This document shows positions 1 to 8,460 of a stretch of 64,000 bases of DNA, in pieces. Position 1 is the first letter of the stretch, and every line of letters starts with the position of its first letter. The translations under genes and the position numbers were made by a program. The DNA lies in NCBI GenBank assembly GCA_965227945.1, contig CBDDGQ010000006.1, positions 3,348,001-3,412,000 of the forward strand, given 5' to 3'. This stretch comes from Azorhizobium sp965227945. Its GTDB lineage: Bacteria; Pseudomonadota; Alphaproteobacteria; Rhizobiales; Xanthobacteraceae. Under the pieces are notes generated by a model. The model saw nothing but the letters and a program-made list of their open reading frames with translations. It was not told where the DNA came from and ran no database searches.

Positions 1-2
1 AT

Positions 3-113
3 TGCTCGCGGCTCTGCATGCTGGAAGGCTTTGCCGGCCATGCGGAGCAGGCCAATATCCGCGTGCGGCGCTATGGGGGACGCAACATCCCCTATGCCAC
101 CGCCGCCGAATGA
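3..113 (+). CDS. C-terminal fragment of a histidinol-dehydrogenase-like protein
   Basis: An open frame enters from the left edge and stops at TGA 111-113, giving 36 residues. It ends with the pattern EGFAGHAEQANIRVRRYGG, which resembles the last helix and tail of the HisD superfamily (an E-x-x-x-x-H pair followed by an Arg-rich tail). HisD enzymes oxidise an alcohol in two NAD-dependent steps; many HisD-like proteins in catabolic clusters act on other diols, for example sulfopropanediol dehydrogenase HpsN. The neighbouring SDR and importer favour a catabolic rather than histidine-biosynthetic role. Only the tail is visible, so the family call is moderate and the substrate is unknown. Confidence 0.5.
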   Translation, partial: CSRLCMLEGFAGHAEQANIRVRRYGGRNIPYATAAE

Positions 114-241
114 TCCCGGTGCCGGGCTCTCCGGCGCCGTCTCTCTGATCCCGGGCGCTCGGGTCTCCGCAGATGGCGGCGGCGCGGGCGCCCGTTCGCA
201 TGCACGCACCGGCCCCGGCGCCGCGTGCGAAGGAGCCCGCC

Positions 242-1006
242 ATGACCCTGCCCAACCCGCCCTCCTTCGATCTGTCCGGCAAGACCGCCCTGGTGACCGG
301 TGCCGGCCGCGGCATCGGGTTCGCTGCCGCGGCGGTGCTGGCCCAGCATGGCGCCGACGTGACCCTGGCGGCCCGCTCGCGGGACGAGATCGAAGCGGGC
401 GCCGCCGAGATCCGCGCCGCCGGGTTCAAGGCGCAGGCGCTGGTGCTGGATGTCACCGACATCGCCGCCACCACCGCCATCCTGGACGCCGGGCCGGCCT
501 ATGACATCCTGGTCAACAATGCGGGCACCAATCGGCCCGGCCCCTTCGATGCGGCGACGCTGGAGGGCTATGACGCTGTGATGGGTCTCAATGTGCGTGC
601 GGCCTTCTTCGTGGCGCAGGCGGTGGTGCGCGGGCTCAAGGCGGCAGGCAAGGGCGGTTCGCTGATTCATGTCTCCTCGCAGATGGGCCATGTGGGGGCA
701 GCCAACCGCACCCTCTATTGCGCCTCCAAATGGGCCATCGAGGGTCTGAGCAAGGCGCTGGCGGTGGAGCTGGCGCCGCACAACATCCGCTCCAACACCT
801 TGTGCCCCACCTTCATCGAGACGCCCATGACGCAGCCCTTCCTGGCGGATGCGGCCTTCCGGGCCAGCGTGATTGCCAAAATCAAGCTGGGGCGCCTGGG
901 GCAGGTGGAGGATCTCACCGGCCCGCTGCTGCTGCTGGCCAGCGACGCCGGATCGCTGATGACTGGATCATCCTTGCTGGTGGATGGCGGCTGGACGGCG
1001 GGGTGA
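242..1006 (+). CDS. Short-chain dehydrogenase/reductase (SDR), classical type
   Basis: A 254-residue cytoplasmic NAD(P)-dependent oxidoreductase. It has the cofactor-binding motif TGAGRGIG near residue 20, the structural NNAG motif near residue 90, and a catalytic Ser followed by YCASK (Y-x-x-x-K). The length is typical of classical SDRs. I chose ATG 242 because GAAGGAG lies seven bases upstream; the longer in-frame start at 173 would add a Pro/Ala-rich stretch unlike the family. It lies 128 bases after the HisD-like tail on the same strand, so the two may be cotranscribed and act in successive alcohol oxidations. The acidic residue that would decide NAD versus NADP use cannot be judged safely, and the substrate is unknown. 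Confidence 0.9.
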   Translation: MTLPNPPSFDLSGKTALVTGAGRGIGFAAAAVLAQHGADVTLAARSRDEIEAGAAEIRAAGFKAQALVLDVTDIAATTAILDAGPAYDILVNNAGTNRPGPFDAATLEGYDAVMGLNVRAAFFVAQAVVRGLKAAGKGGSLIHVSSQMGHVGAANRTLYCASKWAIEGLSKALAVELAPHNIRSNTLCPTFIETPMTQPFLADAAFRASVIAKIKLGRLGQVEDLTGPLLLLASDAGSLMTGSSLLVDGGWTAG

Positions 1007-1022
1007 GCCTGCAAAAGGAAAA

Positions 1023-1051
1023 GCCGATCAGGCCCTGAGGGCGTGATCGGC
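1023..1051. terminator. Bidirectional hairpin between SDR gene and ABC operon
   Basis: GCCGATCA (1023-1030) pairs with TGATCGGC (1044-1051), and inside it GCCC pairs with GGGC around a TGA loop, so the stem is long with one G-G mismatch. An A-rich stretch (AAAAGGAAAA) just left of it reads as a T-rich tail for the minus-strand ABC operon. The genes converge here, so one terminator may serve both. Confidence 0.7.
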
Positions 1052-1150
1052 AGTGGGTCGTGCAGCCCTGTCGACGGTTCTGACGGCGTCTTGAGCGTGC
1101 CTCGGTTCGAAAAGCCTCAGGGCGGCCCGCGCGCGGCGCGGGCCGCCTGG

Positions 1151-2038
1151 TCAGGAGCGCGTCTCCGGATGCCAGCGCAACAGGCGCTTGCGGGTCATCT
1201 CGACGCTTTTCACCACCAGCGCGCCCAACAAGGCGATCTCGACGATGCCGGCGAACACGCCCGGCGAGTCGGCGAACCGCCCCGCCTGCATCATGGAGCC
1301 GCCGATGCCCGGCCCACCCATGAGCATTTCCGTCACCACCGTGGTGATGAGGCCCACCGGCACCGCGATCTGGATGCCGGTGAGGATCTGCGGCAGCGCC
1401 ATGGGCAGCACCACTTCGCGCAGCACCTCCCGCGGCGTGGCGCCGAACGAGCGGGCGGACCAGATCACCCATTTGTCCACCCCGAGCGTACCGGCATAAG
1501 TGGCGGTCACGATGGGGAAGAAGCAGGAGAAGGCGATCATCACGATCTTCGAGGTGTCGAAGATGCCGAACCACAGGATGAAGATGGGCAGGAAGGAGAT
1601 CTTCGGCATGGGGAAGCCCACCGAGATCAACGGATCGAAAAACCAGCGCACCGTGCTGTTGCGGGCCATGAGCACGCCCAGCGGAATGGCCACGATGAGC
1701 CCCAGGACGAAGCCCGAAGCGGCGCGATAGAGCGTCAGCCCCAGATCCAGGAACATGGTGCCGGAGATCGCATCCTGCCCCACCCGTGCCAGCACGGTGG
1801 ACAGAGGCGGCAGCAGGAAGGGATTGATGGCGCTCAGCCGCGCCACCGCCTCCCAGGTGATCAGCAAAGCGGCGATCACCGAGAGCTGGATGACGGTATC
1901 GCCCCAGAAGTGGAGGATGGCGCGCAGCCGCGGATAGCTGGGCCCGCCCGTGGGGGCGGCGCGGCGCGCCGGCGCACTGTCGGCCCGCACGGGGGTCGCA
2001 GCGGCCCGGGGCGCGGAGGAAGCCATGCGGATGCTCAA
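1151..2038 (-). CDS. ABC transporter permease, SsuC/TauC type
   Basis: A 295-residue inner-membrane permease of the nitrate/sulfonate/taurine class with about six hydrophobic segments and the EAA-type cytoplasmic loop (around WSARSFGATPREVLREVVLP) that docks the ATPase. A charged Ala/Pro/Arg-rich tail of about 30 residues precedes the first membrane segment. The annotated start is TTG at 2038, which overlaps the previous gene's TGA as TTGA; ATG at 2026 is an alternative. It is the last gene of a four-gene importer operon and pairs with the permease just upstream, implying a heterodimeric channel. Substrate specificity cannot be read from the permease. Confidence 0.85.
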   Translation of the reverse strand: MSIRMASSAPRAAATPVRADSAPARRAAPTGGPSYPRLRAILHFWGDTVIQLSVIAALLITWEAVARLSAINPFLLPPLSTVLARVGQDAISGTMFLDLGLTLYRAASGFVLGLIVAIPLGVLMARNSTVRWFFDPLISVGFPMPKISFLPIFILWFGIFDTSKIVMIAFSCFFPIVTATYAGTLGVDKWVIWSARSFGATPREVLREVVLPMALPQILTGIQIAVPVGLITTVVTEMLMGGPGIGGSMMQAGRFADSPGVFAGIVEIALLGALVVKSVEMTRKRLLRWHPETRS

Positions 2039-2787
2039 TTGTCCCTCCAGCGCAATTGCCGGCGCACCAGGGCGCCATAGAGCTGGTCAGCGGCAAAGCC
2101 CACTGCCGCCACGCACAGGATCACCGCGAACATGGCCGCATAGGCCCCGCCGTCGCCCAGCTGGCTGATGAGATAGCCCACCCCATCCTTGGCGATGACG
2201 AATTCCGAACTGACCATGAGGATGAAGGAGAAGGCCAGCGCCGTGCGGATGCCGTTCAGCAATTCCGGCATGGCCGCCGGCAACGTCACCTGCACCAGGG
2301 TCTCGAAGCGCGAGGCCCCCAGCGAGCGGGCCGACCACTGCAGAAAGGGGTTCACCCCCTTGGCGCCGTTATAGGTGCTCACCACCACCGGCAGCAGGCA
2401 GCCGAGGAAGATCAGCAGGATCTTGGACATGTCGCCCAGCCCGAACCAGATCATCATCACCGGGATGAGGGCGGACTTGGGCATGGGGTAGAACAGCTGC
2501 ACGATGGGATTGATGACCAGCCGGGCCGGGCGGAAGGCCGCCATGGCCAGCCCCGCCACCACGCCGACGCTGATCGCAGCCCCCAGGCCCACCGCCGCGC
2601 GGAACAGCGAGCGGGCGCCGTGATGGAGGATTTCCCCATCGGACACCAGGCCCCAGAAGGCGGTGACCACGGAGATCACATCCGGCAGCAACTGGTTGGA
2701 CAAAGGTCCGGCGGTGGCCAGCAGCTGCCAGATCGCCACCACGATGACGAGCGGCAGATAGCGCAGGAAGATGTTGGAGGTCAGCAT
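2035..2787 (-). CDS. ABC transporter permease, SsuC/TauC type (second subunit)
   Basis: A 250-residue inner-membrane protein homologous to its operon partner, with the same EAA-loop region (WSARSLGASRFETLVQVTLP) and about six membrane segments. The start overlaps the ATPase stop as TGATG, and its own stop overlaps the next permease start by four bases, which indicates translational coupling in the order binding protein, ATPase, permease, permease. Two separate permease genes are less common than the single ssuC/tauC gene and point to a heterodimer. The family call is firm; the substrate is open. Confidence 0.87.
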   Translation of the reverse strand: MLTSNIFLRYLPLVIVVAIWQLLATAGPLSNQLLPDVISVVTAFWGLVSDGEILHHGARSLFRAAVGLGAAISVGVVAGLAMAAFRPARLVINPIVQLFYPMPKSALIPVMMIWFGLGDMSKILLIFLGCLLPVVVSTYNGAKGVNPFLQWSARSLGASRFETLVQVTLPAAMPELLNGIRTALAFSFILMVSSEFVIAKDGVGYLISQLGDGGAYAAMFAVILCVAAVGFAADQLYGALVRRQLRWRDN

Positions 2788-3611
2788 CAGTGGGCTCCCC
2801 GGGTCGCCGCCACCGCCTGCTCGCGCACCAGGCCCCAGATGGTCTCGCTCAACTCCACGAAGGCCGGGCGCTTCATCACCTCTTCGGAGACGCCGCGCTC
2901 CAGGTCCACGTCGATGACGTGCTGGATGCGGCCGGGCCGCGCGCTCATGATGGAGATGCGGTCGGCCAGGAACACCGCCTCGTGCACGTCATGGGTGACG
3001 AACACCACCGTCTTGCGGGTGCGCTCGAATATGGCGCGCAGCTCTTCCTGCATCACCCGCCGGGTCTGCGCATCCAGCGCGCCGAAGGGTTCGTCCATGA
3101 GCAGGATCTCCGGCTCCACCGCCAAGGTGCGGGCGATGGCGGCGCGCTGCTGCATGCCGCCGGAGAGCTGCGAGGGGAAGGCATTCTCAAAGCCGGTGAG
3201 ATGCACCAGGTCGATCATCGCCTGCGCCCGGTCCATGCGCTCGGACTTGGGCAGGCGCTGCTTCTCCATGCCGTAGAGGATGTTCTCGCGCACCGTCTTC
3301 CAGGGAAACAAAGCGAAGTTCTGGAACACGATGCCCCGCTCCGGCGCGGGGCCGGTGACCAGGCCGCGGGGGGTCTCGATGACCCCCTCCTGCACCGGGA
3401 TGAAGCCGCCGATGAGATAGAGCAGGGTGCTCTTGCCGCAGCCGGAGGGGCCGAGCAAAGCGTGAAACTCGTTCGGCTTGATGGTGAGATTGATGTGGTC
3501 GAGGGCGATCACGCCCCCGGCCACACCGTTGGAGCCGTAGCGATGGGTGACATCGCGGATCTCGATGCCGACCGGCGATCCGGCCAGCGCCTGGGTGAGC
3601 GGTGCATTCAT
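2787..3611 (-). CDS. ABC transporter ATPase, SsuB/TauB type
   Basis: A 274-residue cytoplasmic ATPase energising the importer. Visible motifs are Walker A GPSGCGKST, the signature LSGGMQQRAAIARTL, Walker B ILLMDEPFGALD, and the H-loop in VFVTHDVHEAVFLADR. This order and the spacing are typical of the taurine/nitrate/sulfonate subfamily. Its start overlaps the binding-protein stop as ATGA and its stop overlaps the next permease start, so all four genes are probably one transcript. Confidence 0.93.
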   Translation of the reverse strand: MNAPLTQALAGSPVGIEIRDVTHRYGSNGVAGGVIALDHINLTIKPNEFHALLGPSGCGKSTLLYLIGGFIPVQEGVIETPRGLVTGPAPERGIVFQNFALFPWKTVRENILYGMEKQRLPKSERMDRAQAMIDLVHLTGFENAFPSQLSGGMQQRAAIARTLAVEPEILLMDEPFGALDAQTRRVMQEELRAIFERTRKTVVFVTHDVHEAVFLADRISIMSARPGRIQHVIDVDLERGVSEEVMKRPAFVELSETIWGLVREQAVAATRGAH

Positions 3612-4687
3612 CGCGTGGCCGCCTCCGTCGCCTGGATGCGCTTCTTGGCTTCTTCCACGAAGCTGATGTCCACATAGGTGGGCGCCACCACGAACCCGCC
3701 TTGTAGGCTTCCGGCGGTGCCGGAGGGCAGGGCGCCGACGGCGACGGACGCATCCACCATGGTCTGGATATTCGGGATGTTGGGGAACATGAAGGGATCG
3801 CGGTAATAATCCGCCTTCGTGAAAAGATATTCCAGATCTTCAGGCTTCTGCTTCATGAATTTGGCAATGATTTCGGTCGCTTCCTTCTTGTTCTTCGGAT
3901 CGGTGAACCAGCGCACGGCGCGCACATGGTCCTCGAAGAAGTCCTTCAGCGCTTCCTTATTCTTGGCCAGGAAGTCGGCGCGGGCGGCTAGGAACACCAG
4001 TTGGGAGGGACCAACCGCGTCCTTCACATCGAACAGCACCTTGAATTTTCCGGTGGCCACCATCTGGTCGGAGAAGGGCTGGAGCACCGTGCCCATGTCG
4101 ATCTTGCCTTCGCGGAGCATGGCCGGCATGTTCGAAAAGGCCACCTCGATGGTGGTATAGTCGCGCTTGTCCTGGAGGCCAGCCTTGCGCATGCCCGTGC
4201 GCATGCCGGTGTCGGAGGCCGAGCCGATGGCGTTGGTGCCCACCCGCTTGTCCTTCAGATCGGCGATGGTGTTGATGCCGCTGTCGGTCTTCACCAGGAA
4301 GGTGTCGGAGTGGTAGCCTTCCACGCCGTCCTGGATGATGTCGGCCACCACCTTCACGTCCTGGCGCGCGTTGTTCACCGCTAGCGCCAGCACCGCCGGT
4401 GAGAAGGCGGCCATGTCCACTTCACCGGCCGCCATGGCCTGGATCTGCGGAGATGAGCCGCGGAACAATATCGGCTCCACCACATAGCTCTTGCCGTAAT
4501 ATTTCAGGATCTCGGGCTTGGAATACAGCACCGGGATGAGATGGCCCGGCATGGTGGACCATCCGATGCGGATGTTCACGGGATCCGCCTTGGCGGGGGT
4601 TCCCGATGCCGCCAGCGTTCCAAATATGGCGGCCAGCCCGCATGCTGCCAGCCCAAGGCTGATCCGTCGCCGCGTCTGCATTTCCAT
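3608..4687 (-). CDS. ABC transporter periplasmic substrate-binding protein, NMT1/SsuA-like
   Basis: A 359-residue exported protein. The N-terminus has two or three Arg, a hydrophobic core and an AxA-type cleavage site near residue 34 (ASGTPAKAD). The mature part begins with the IRIGWSTMPGH strand typical of the SsuA/THI5/NMT1 fold and continues with the two-lobed pattern (GEVDMAAFSP; KDKRVGTNAIGSASDTG). It would capture the imported compound in the periplasm. ATG 4687 is preceded by GGGAGG at good spacing. It is the first structural gene after a 233-base gap from the GntR gene; that gap contains a dyad. The ligand cannot be told from sequence. Confidence 0.88.
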   Translation of the reverse strand: MEMQTRRRISLGLAACGLAAIFGTLAASGTPAKADPVNIRIGWSTMPGHLIPVLYSKPEILKYYGKSYVVEPILFRGSSPQIQAMAAGEVDMAAFSPAVLALAVNNARQDVKVVADIIQDGVEGYHSDTFLVKTDSGINTIADLKDKRVGTNAIGSASDTGMRTGMRKAGLQDKRDYTTIEVAFSNMPAMLREGKIDMGTVLQPFSDQMVATGKFKVLFDVKDAVGPSQLVFLAARADFLAKNKEALKDFFEDHVRAVRWFTDPKNKKEATEIIAKFMKQKPEDLEYLFTKADYYRDPFMFPNIPNIQTMVDASVAVGALPSGTAGSLQGGFVVAPTYVDISFVEEAKKRIQATEAATR

Positions 4688-4831
4688 GGCGTCCTCCCGT
4701 GTGATCGTGTCCCCGCCGCCGTTGATCGGAGGTCAGGTGGTGAGTCCCGGCGCCGTTGCGCGCCTCGGATCGTCTTGCCACCGCACCGTCTTGGCGTTCA
4801 CGGGCGGCGGCGTGTTCGAGATTTCATTTAT

Positions 4832-4860
4832 CGTTCGATCAACATCTTCATGTTCGAACG
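4832..4860. promoter_or_regulatory. Dyad in the promoter region of the ABC importer operon
   Basis: CGTTCGA (4832-4838) is matched by TCGAACG (4854-4860), a perfect 7-bp inverted repeat around a 15-base core that itself contains AACAT and ATGTT. A further TTCGAG lies at 4815. The site is 145 bases upstream of the importer's first start codon and downstream of the GntR gene, so it is a candidate operator for that regulator. This is inference from position and symmetry only. Confidence 0.4.
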
Positions 4861-4920
4861 CGGCACTGTCAATCAAAGTTGCACGCGAACCCGCCCCGAT
4901 CGGTCACGGGGGCGTGTGGC

Positions 4921-5823
4921 TCAGGCCGCGCTGATCTTGCCCACAAAGGCCTCGATCTGGTCGATCACCCGCGCCACGCTGCCTTCGAAGTGCGAGCGCA
5001 GGATGGCCACCGCCTCGTCCGCCTGGCGCGCCAACACGGCCTCGGCCATGGCGCGGTGCTGGCTGCGCACCTGGTCGAACAGCGTGTGGGACTGCGCCAT
5101 GCACACCACCGAGACCCGGCGGTAGCGCTGGAACTGATCCGACAAGGTGGCGCAGAAATGCAGCAGCCATTTGGAATCGCAGGCGGCGATCAGGCTGGTG
5201 TGGAAGCGGTCGTGGCGCCGTTCCCATTCGTCCATGGCGGCATCGTCGTCGAACGAGGTGGGCATGGGGCTGCGCTCCAGCCGGTGCAGAGCCACCAGGA
5301 TCTCGTCCTCCCAATCCTCGCCGCCCAGCGCCATCGCCTCGCGCAGCGCCCGGCAGGTGAGATCGATGCGCAAGCCGCACAGATCCTTGAGTTCCTTGAT
5401 GGACAACGGCGCCGCCACAAAGCCGCGCTGGCCCTCGAAGGCCACCAATTGCTCGGACGACAGGCGCACCAGCGCCTCGCGCAGCGGGCCGATGCCCACC
5501 GCATAGCGGGCGCTCAGCTGGCGGAAGGGCAGGCGGGTGCCCGGCGCGATGCGCCCGGCGATCAGATCCGCCCGCAGCCGCAGATAGATGCCTTCGCCCA
5601 GCGTCTTGGTATCGACGCCGGCGGTCGCGGCCGGTTCCACCAGAACCATGGACGGCGTCGCGGCGCGGCGGGCACTGGCCCGCGGCGGCTTGGCGGTGGC
5701 CGGCTTGAGTGCGCGCGGCTTGGTCTCACGCGGCTTTGATGTGCCCGTCGCCGTGGCTTTTTTTGCTGCGCCGCGGGGCGTCGCAAGGGCCTCGTTCGGG
5801 GTCGGTTTGCTCTTGGTCGGCAT
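4921..5823 (-). CDS. GntR-family transcriptional regulator, FCD (FadR) subfamily
   Basis: A 300-residue regulator. A winged helix-turn-helix lies around residues 75-145 (LRADLIAGRIAPGTRL, then GIGPLREALVRL and LVAFEGQRGFVAAPLS), followed by an all-helical FCD effector domain with RxDL, WERRHDRFH and QHRAMAEAV elements whose His and Asp residues usually hold a metal. Ahead of the DNA-binding domain sits an unusual tail of about 70 residues rich in Lys, Ala, Pro, Thr and Arg. The gene sits at the 5' side of the ABC importer operon on the same strand and is divergent from the LVIVD gene, so it probably controls both in response to a catabolic intermediate. Confidence 0.87.
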   Translation of the reverse strand: MPTKSKPTPNEALATPRGAAKKATATGTSKPRETKPRALKPATAKPPRASARRAATPSMVLVEPAATAGVDTKTLGEGIYLRLRADLIAGRIAPGTRLPFRQLSARYAVGIGPLREALVRLSSEQLVAFEGQRGFVAAPLSIKELKDLCGLRIDLTCRALREAMALGGEDWEDEILVALHRLERSPMPTSFDDDAAMDEWERRHDRFHTSLIAACDSKWLLHFCATLSDQFQRYRRVSVVCMAQSHTLFDQVRSQHRAMAEAVLARQADEAVAILRSHFEGSVARVIDQIEAFVGKISAA

Positions 5824-5875
5824 AAGGGCGCGCCATCCTCACCGCGGGGGACCGAAACTGCGTAATGCTAACATG

Positions 5876-5926
5876 TGTCAAAAATTTCAAACAAATGGTT
5901 CTTGATAGAACGCCGGATATTTGACA
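5876..5926. promoter_or_regulatory. Inverted repeats in the gntR / LVIVD divergent promoter region
   Basis: TGTCAAA (5876-5882) faces TTTGACA (5920-5926), and between them GTTCT-TGAT-AGAAC (5898-5911) forms a second perfect inverted repeat. The region is distinctly A+T-richer than its surroundings and lies between divergent starts at 5823 and 6001. The TTGACA on each strand could be a -35 element, but I do not see a convincing -10 at 17 bases. It is a plausible operator/promoter zone for the GntR regulator. Confidence 0.4.
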
Positions 5927-6000
5927 GAAAATGTCCAGCGCCGCCCGTGCGTGCGGCGCCGACGCCCTTCGTGACGCGCCGGTTGGGAGACCTCCTTCAC

Positions 6001-7242
6001 ATGCTGACCACCACCGACCGGGGCGCTGACGACAGCCAGACCCGCAATTTCAAGCTCATCGCCCATCATGACCTCGGCGGCTTCGGCGGCCTGGGCGAGG
6101 GCATGTCGATCCAGATCGCCAAGGACGGCCGCCGCATCCTGTGGCTGGCGCACGAGAGCGCGCCGAAGAACTTCACCGCGCTGGATGTGACCGACCCGAA
6201 GAACCCGCGCATGGTGGTGCAGACCGAGCTGCCCCAAGCCTACATGCGGTCCAATTCGCTGGAAGTCACCGGCGACATCATGGTGGTGGCCTACCAGACC
6301 CAGAAGGCCGGCCAGCAGCCCGCCGGCATGGAGATCTTCGACATCTCGGTGCCGGAGCAGCCGAAGTCCCTGTCCTTCTTCGATTGCTCGGGGCCGCATT
6401 CGCGCGGCGTGCATCAGTTGTGGTTCTGCGACGGCGAATATGTCCACATGGCCGCCGGTGCGCCGGACTTCATCCCGCGTGATGCCAAGGACGACCAGTT
6501 CTATCGCATCATCGACGTGCGCGATCCCACCAAGCCCACGGAAGTGGGCCGCTGGTGGCTGCCGGGCACCCGGGAGGGCGACAGCGAACCGGCACCGATG
6601 CGCCACACGCCGGAATTCGATCTCGGCTTCCGCGCCCACAACACCAATGTCTATCCCCAGCGGCCGGACCGCGCCTATCTGGGCTATCTGGATGCGGGCA
6701 TGATCGTGCTCGACATCTCCGACAAATCGGCGCCCAAGCAGATCTCGCGCTGGGACAATTCCCCGCCCTATGCCGGCTTCACCCACACCGTGCTGCCGCT
6801 GTTCGAGCGCAATCTGTTCGTGGTCACCGACGAATCCGTGGTGGACGACGGCGCCGACTGGCCGAAGCTGGTGTGGATACTGGACGCCCGCGATGAGACC
6901 AATGTGGTGCCCATCGCCACTTGCCCCATGCCCAGCCGCGAGGTGTTCGCCAAGCGGGGCGGGCGCGTGGGGGCGCACAATCTGCATGAGAATTTGCCGC
7001 TGCCCACCTCCTGGTTCTCCGACCAGGTGATCATCGGCACCTTCTTCAACGGCGGCCTGCGGGCGTTCGACATCTCCAACCCCTACCAGCCGGTGGAGAT
7101 CGCCTCCTTCGTGCCGCCGGCGCCCCCCCTGGCCCCCACCGGCGCCATCCAGCTGAACGACGTGTTCGTGGACGAGCGCGGCATCGTCTACACCGTCGAT
7201 CGCCATGTGGGCGGCGTCTACATCCTCGAAATGGACTTCTGA
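6001..7242 (+). CDS. LVIVD-repeat beta-propeller protein
   Basis: A 413-residue protein made of repeated blade-like units with the core pattern xVVxxDxSxPxxP (FTALDVTDPKNPRMV; MEIFDISVPEQPKSL; YRIIDVRDPTKPTEV; MIVLDISDKSAPKQI; LRAFDISNPYQPVEI), as in the LVIVD (COG5276) family of predicted beta-propellers. Several His residues (GPHSRGVHQLW, RAHNTNVYP, GAHNLHENLP) could line a metal or substrate site. There is no clear signal peptide. I set the start at ATG 6001, after GGGAGA, rather than at 5875. Such proteins are found in catabolic clusters but their reaction is not established. It is divergent from the GntR gene, suggesting co-regulation with the importer. Confidence 0.75.
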   Translation: MLTTTDRGADDSQTRNFKLIAHHDLGGFGGLGEGMSIQIAKDGRRILWLAHESAPKNFTALDVTDPKNPRMVVQTELPQAYMRSNSLEVTGDIMVVAYQTQKAGQQPAGMEIFDISVPEQPKSLSFFDCSGPHSRGVHQLWFCDGEYVHMAAGAPDFIPRDAKDDQFYRIIDVRDPTKPTEVGRWWLPGTREGDSEPAPMRHTPEFDLGFRAHNTNVYPQRPDRAYLGYLDAGMIVLDISDKSAPKQISRWDNSPPYAGFTHTVLPLFERNLFVVTDESVVDDGADWPKLVWILDARDETNVVPIATCPMPSREVFAKRGGRVGAHNLHENLPLPTSWFSDQVIIGTFFNGGLRAFDISNPYQPVEIASFVPPAPPLAPTGAIQLNDVFVDERGIVYTVDRHVGGVYILEMDF

Positions 7243-7313
7243 GATGATCCGGTTCCTGGCAGAGGCCGATTCAGACGGAAGCGGGTTCCCCGCTCCCGTC
7301 GTCGGGCTCTGAC

Positions 7314-8342
7314 ATGCGTCCCTCGGACCTGTTCGGGGGAAGTCCGTTCGGCCGGCGGGTGCGCCGGCCGGGGGCCGGGCGCGTGCCGGTGACCGTGGTC
7401 ACCGGCTTCCTCGGCGCCGGCAAGACCAGCCTCATCCGCGCCGCGCTGGCCCATCCGCAGGCGGCGCGCACGGCGGTGATCGTCAATGAATTCGCCGAAC
7501 TGGGCGTGGACGACGTGCTGCTGCGCACCAGCGCGGAAGACGTGCGCCTGATTGGCAATGGCTGCATGTGCTGCGCCGCCCGCAGCGATCTGCAGCGGGT
7601 GCTGCGCAACCTCTATGCGGAGCGCGAGACCGGCGCCGTGCCGCCCTTCGACCGGGTGATCGTGGAGACCTCGGGCCTCTCCGATCCTGGCCCGGTCTTG
7701 CAACTGCTCGCCGGTGATCGGGCGCTCAGCGGCCATTATGCCGTCTCCGCGCTGGTCACGGTGGTGGATTGCGTGCTGGCGCTGGATGGCGCCGCCCCGC
7801 CGGAGTGGACCGAACAGGTGGCGTTGGCCGACCGCATCGTGCTGTCGAAGACCGATCTGGCTTCCGAGGCGCAGACCGCCCGCGTGCGCACGCGCCTTGC
7901 GGCGCTCAATCCCGGAGCCGAGATTCTGGAGGCGGCCAGCCTGCGCGGCGACCCTTTGGCCTGGCTGGCGCCTGCCGCGGCGGGGAATGGCGCGGGCTTT
8001 CGCGCCGCGCCGCCGGCGGAGCCCGGCACCGCATGCCAGAGCTTTGTCCTCACCTTCGACACGCCGTTCCAGTGGTCGGTGTTTTCCCAGGTCATGGAGA
8101 CGCTGCTGGCGCTGCGCGGCGACGACATCCTGCGGGTGAAGGGCCTCGTGCATGTGGCCGGCTGCACCGGCCCGGTGGCGGCGCATTTCGTCCGCCAATT
8201 GGTGGCCCGCCCCGAGGAATTGACCGCCTGGCCCGATGCGGACCGGCGCACCCGCCTCGTGTTCATCACCCGCGGGGTGGATCGCGCCCCGGTGCAGGCG
8301 CTGTTCGACGCGGCCTTGGCGCTCGCCGTCACGAAGCCCTGA
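7314..8342 (+). CDS. CobW/COG0523-family G3E GTPase
   Basis: A 342-residue cytoplasmic GTPase. The P-loop GFLGAGKTSL is near residue 30, the family's metal-binding CxCC motif appears as GCMCCAA near residue 84, and VETSGLSDPGPV and the SKTDL guanine-specificity motif follow. The C-terminal CobW_C domain (QSFVLTFDTPFQWSVF to LVFITRGVD) is present. Members are metal chaperones or insert metals into enzymes; the metal here is unknown, but the LVIVD gene 71 bases upstream and on the same strand is an obvious candidate client. The protein starts with an unusually basic 20-residue tail before the P-loop strand. Confidence 0.88.
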   Translation: MRPSDLFGGSPFGRRVRRPGAGRVPVTVVTGFLGAGKTSLIRAALAHPQAARTAVIVNEFAELGVDDVLLRTSAEDVRLIGNGCMCCAARSDLQRVLRNLYAERETGAVPPFDRVIVETSGLSDPGPVLQLLAGDRALSGHYAVSALVTVVDCVLALDGAAPPEWTEQVALADRIVLSKTDLASEAQTARVRTRLAALNPGAEILEAASLRGDPLAWLAPAAAGNGAGFRAAPPAEPGTACQSFVLTFDTPFQWSVFSQVMETLLALRGDDILRVKGLVHVAGCTGPVAAHFVRQLVARPEELTAWPDADRRTRLVFITRGVDRAPVQALFDAALALAVTKP

Positions 8343-8460
8343 TGTCAGCGCGCTTGTAGGCTGCGCCGAAGCGGTCATACTGCCATCAAGCGCGGACGCC
8401 GCACGTCCGCGCGACCAGGACTGCCCACATAAAACAATCGGGCGGCAAGGGAGGATCAGG

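Noticed and set aside
8236..8460. Upstream extension of the truncated dehydrogenase frame
   Set aside because: It overlaps the end of the CobW gene in another frame, and ATG 8461 has a far better ribosome-binding site.
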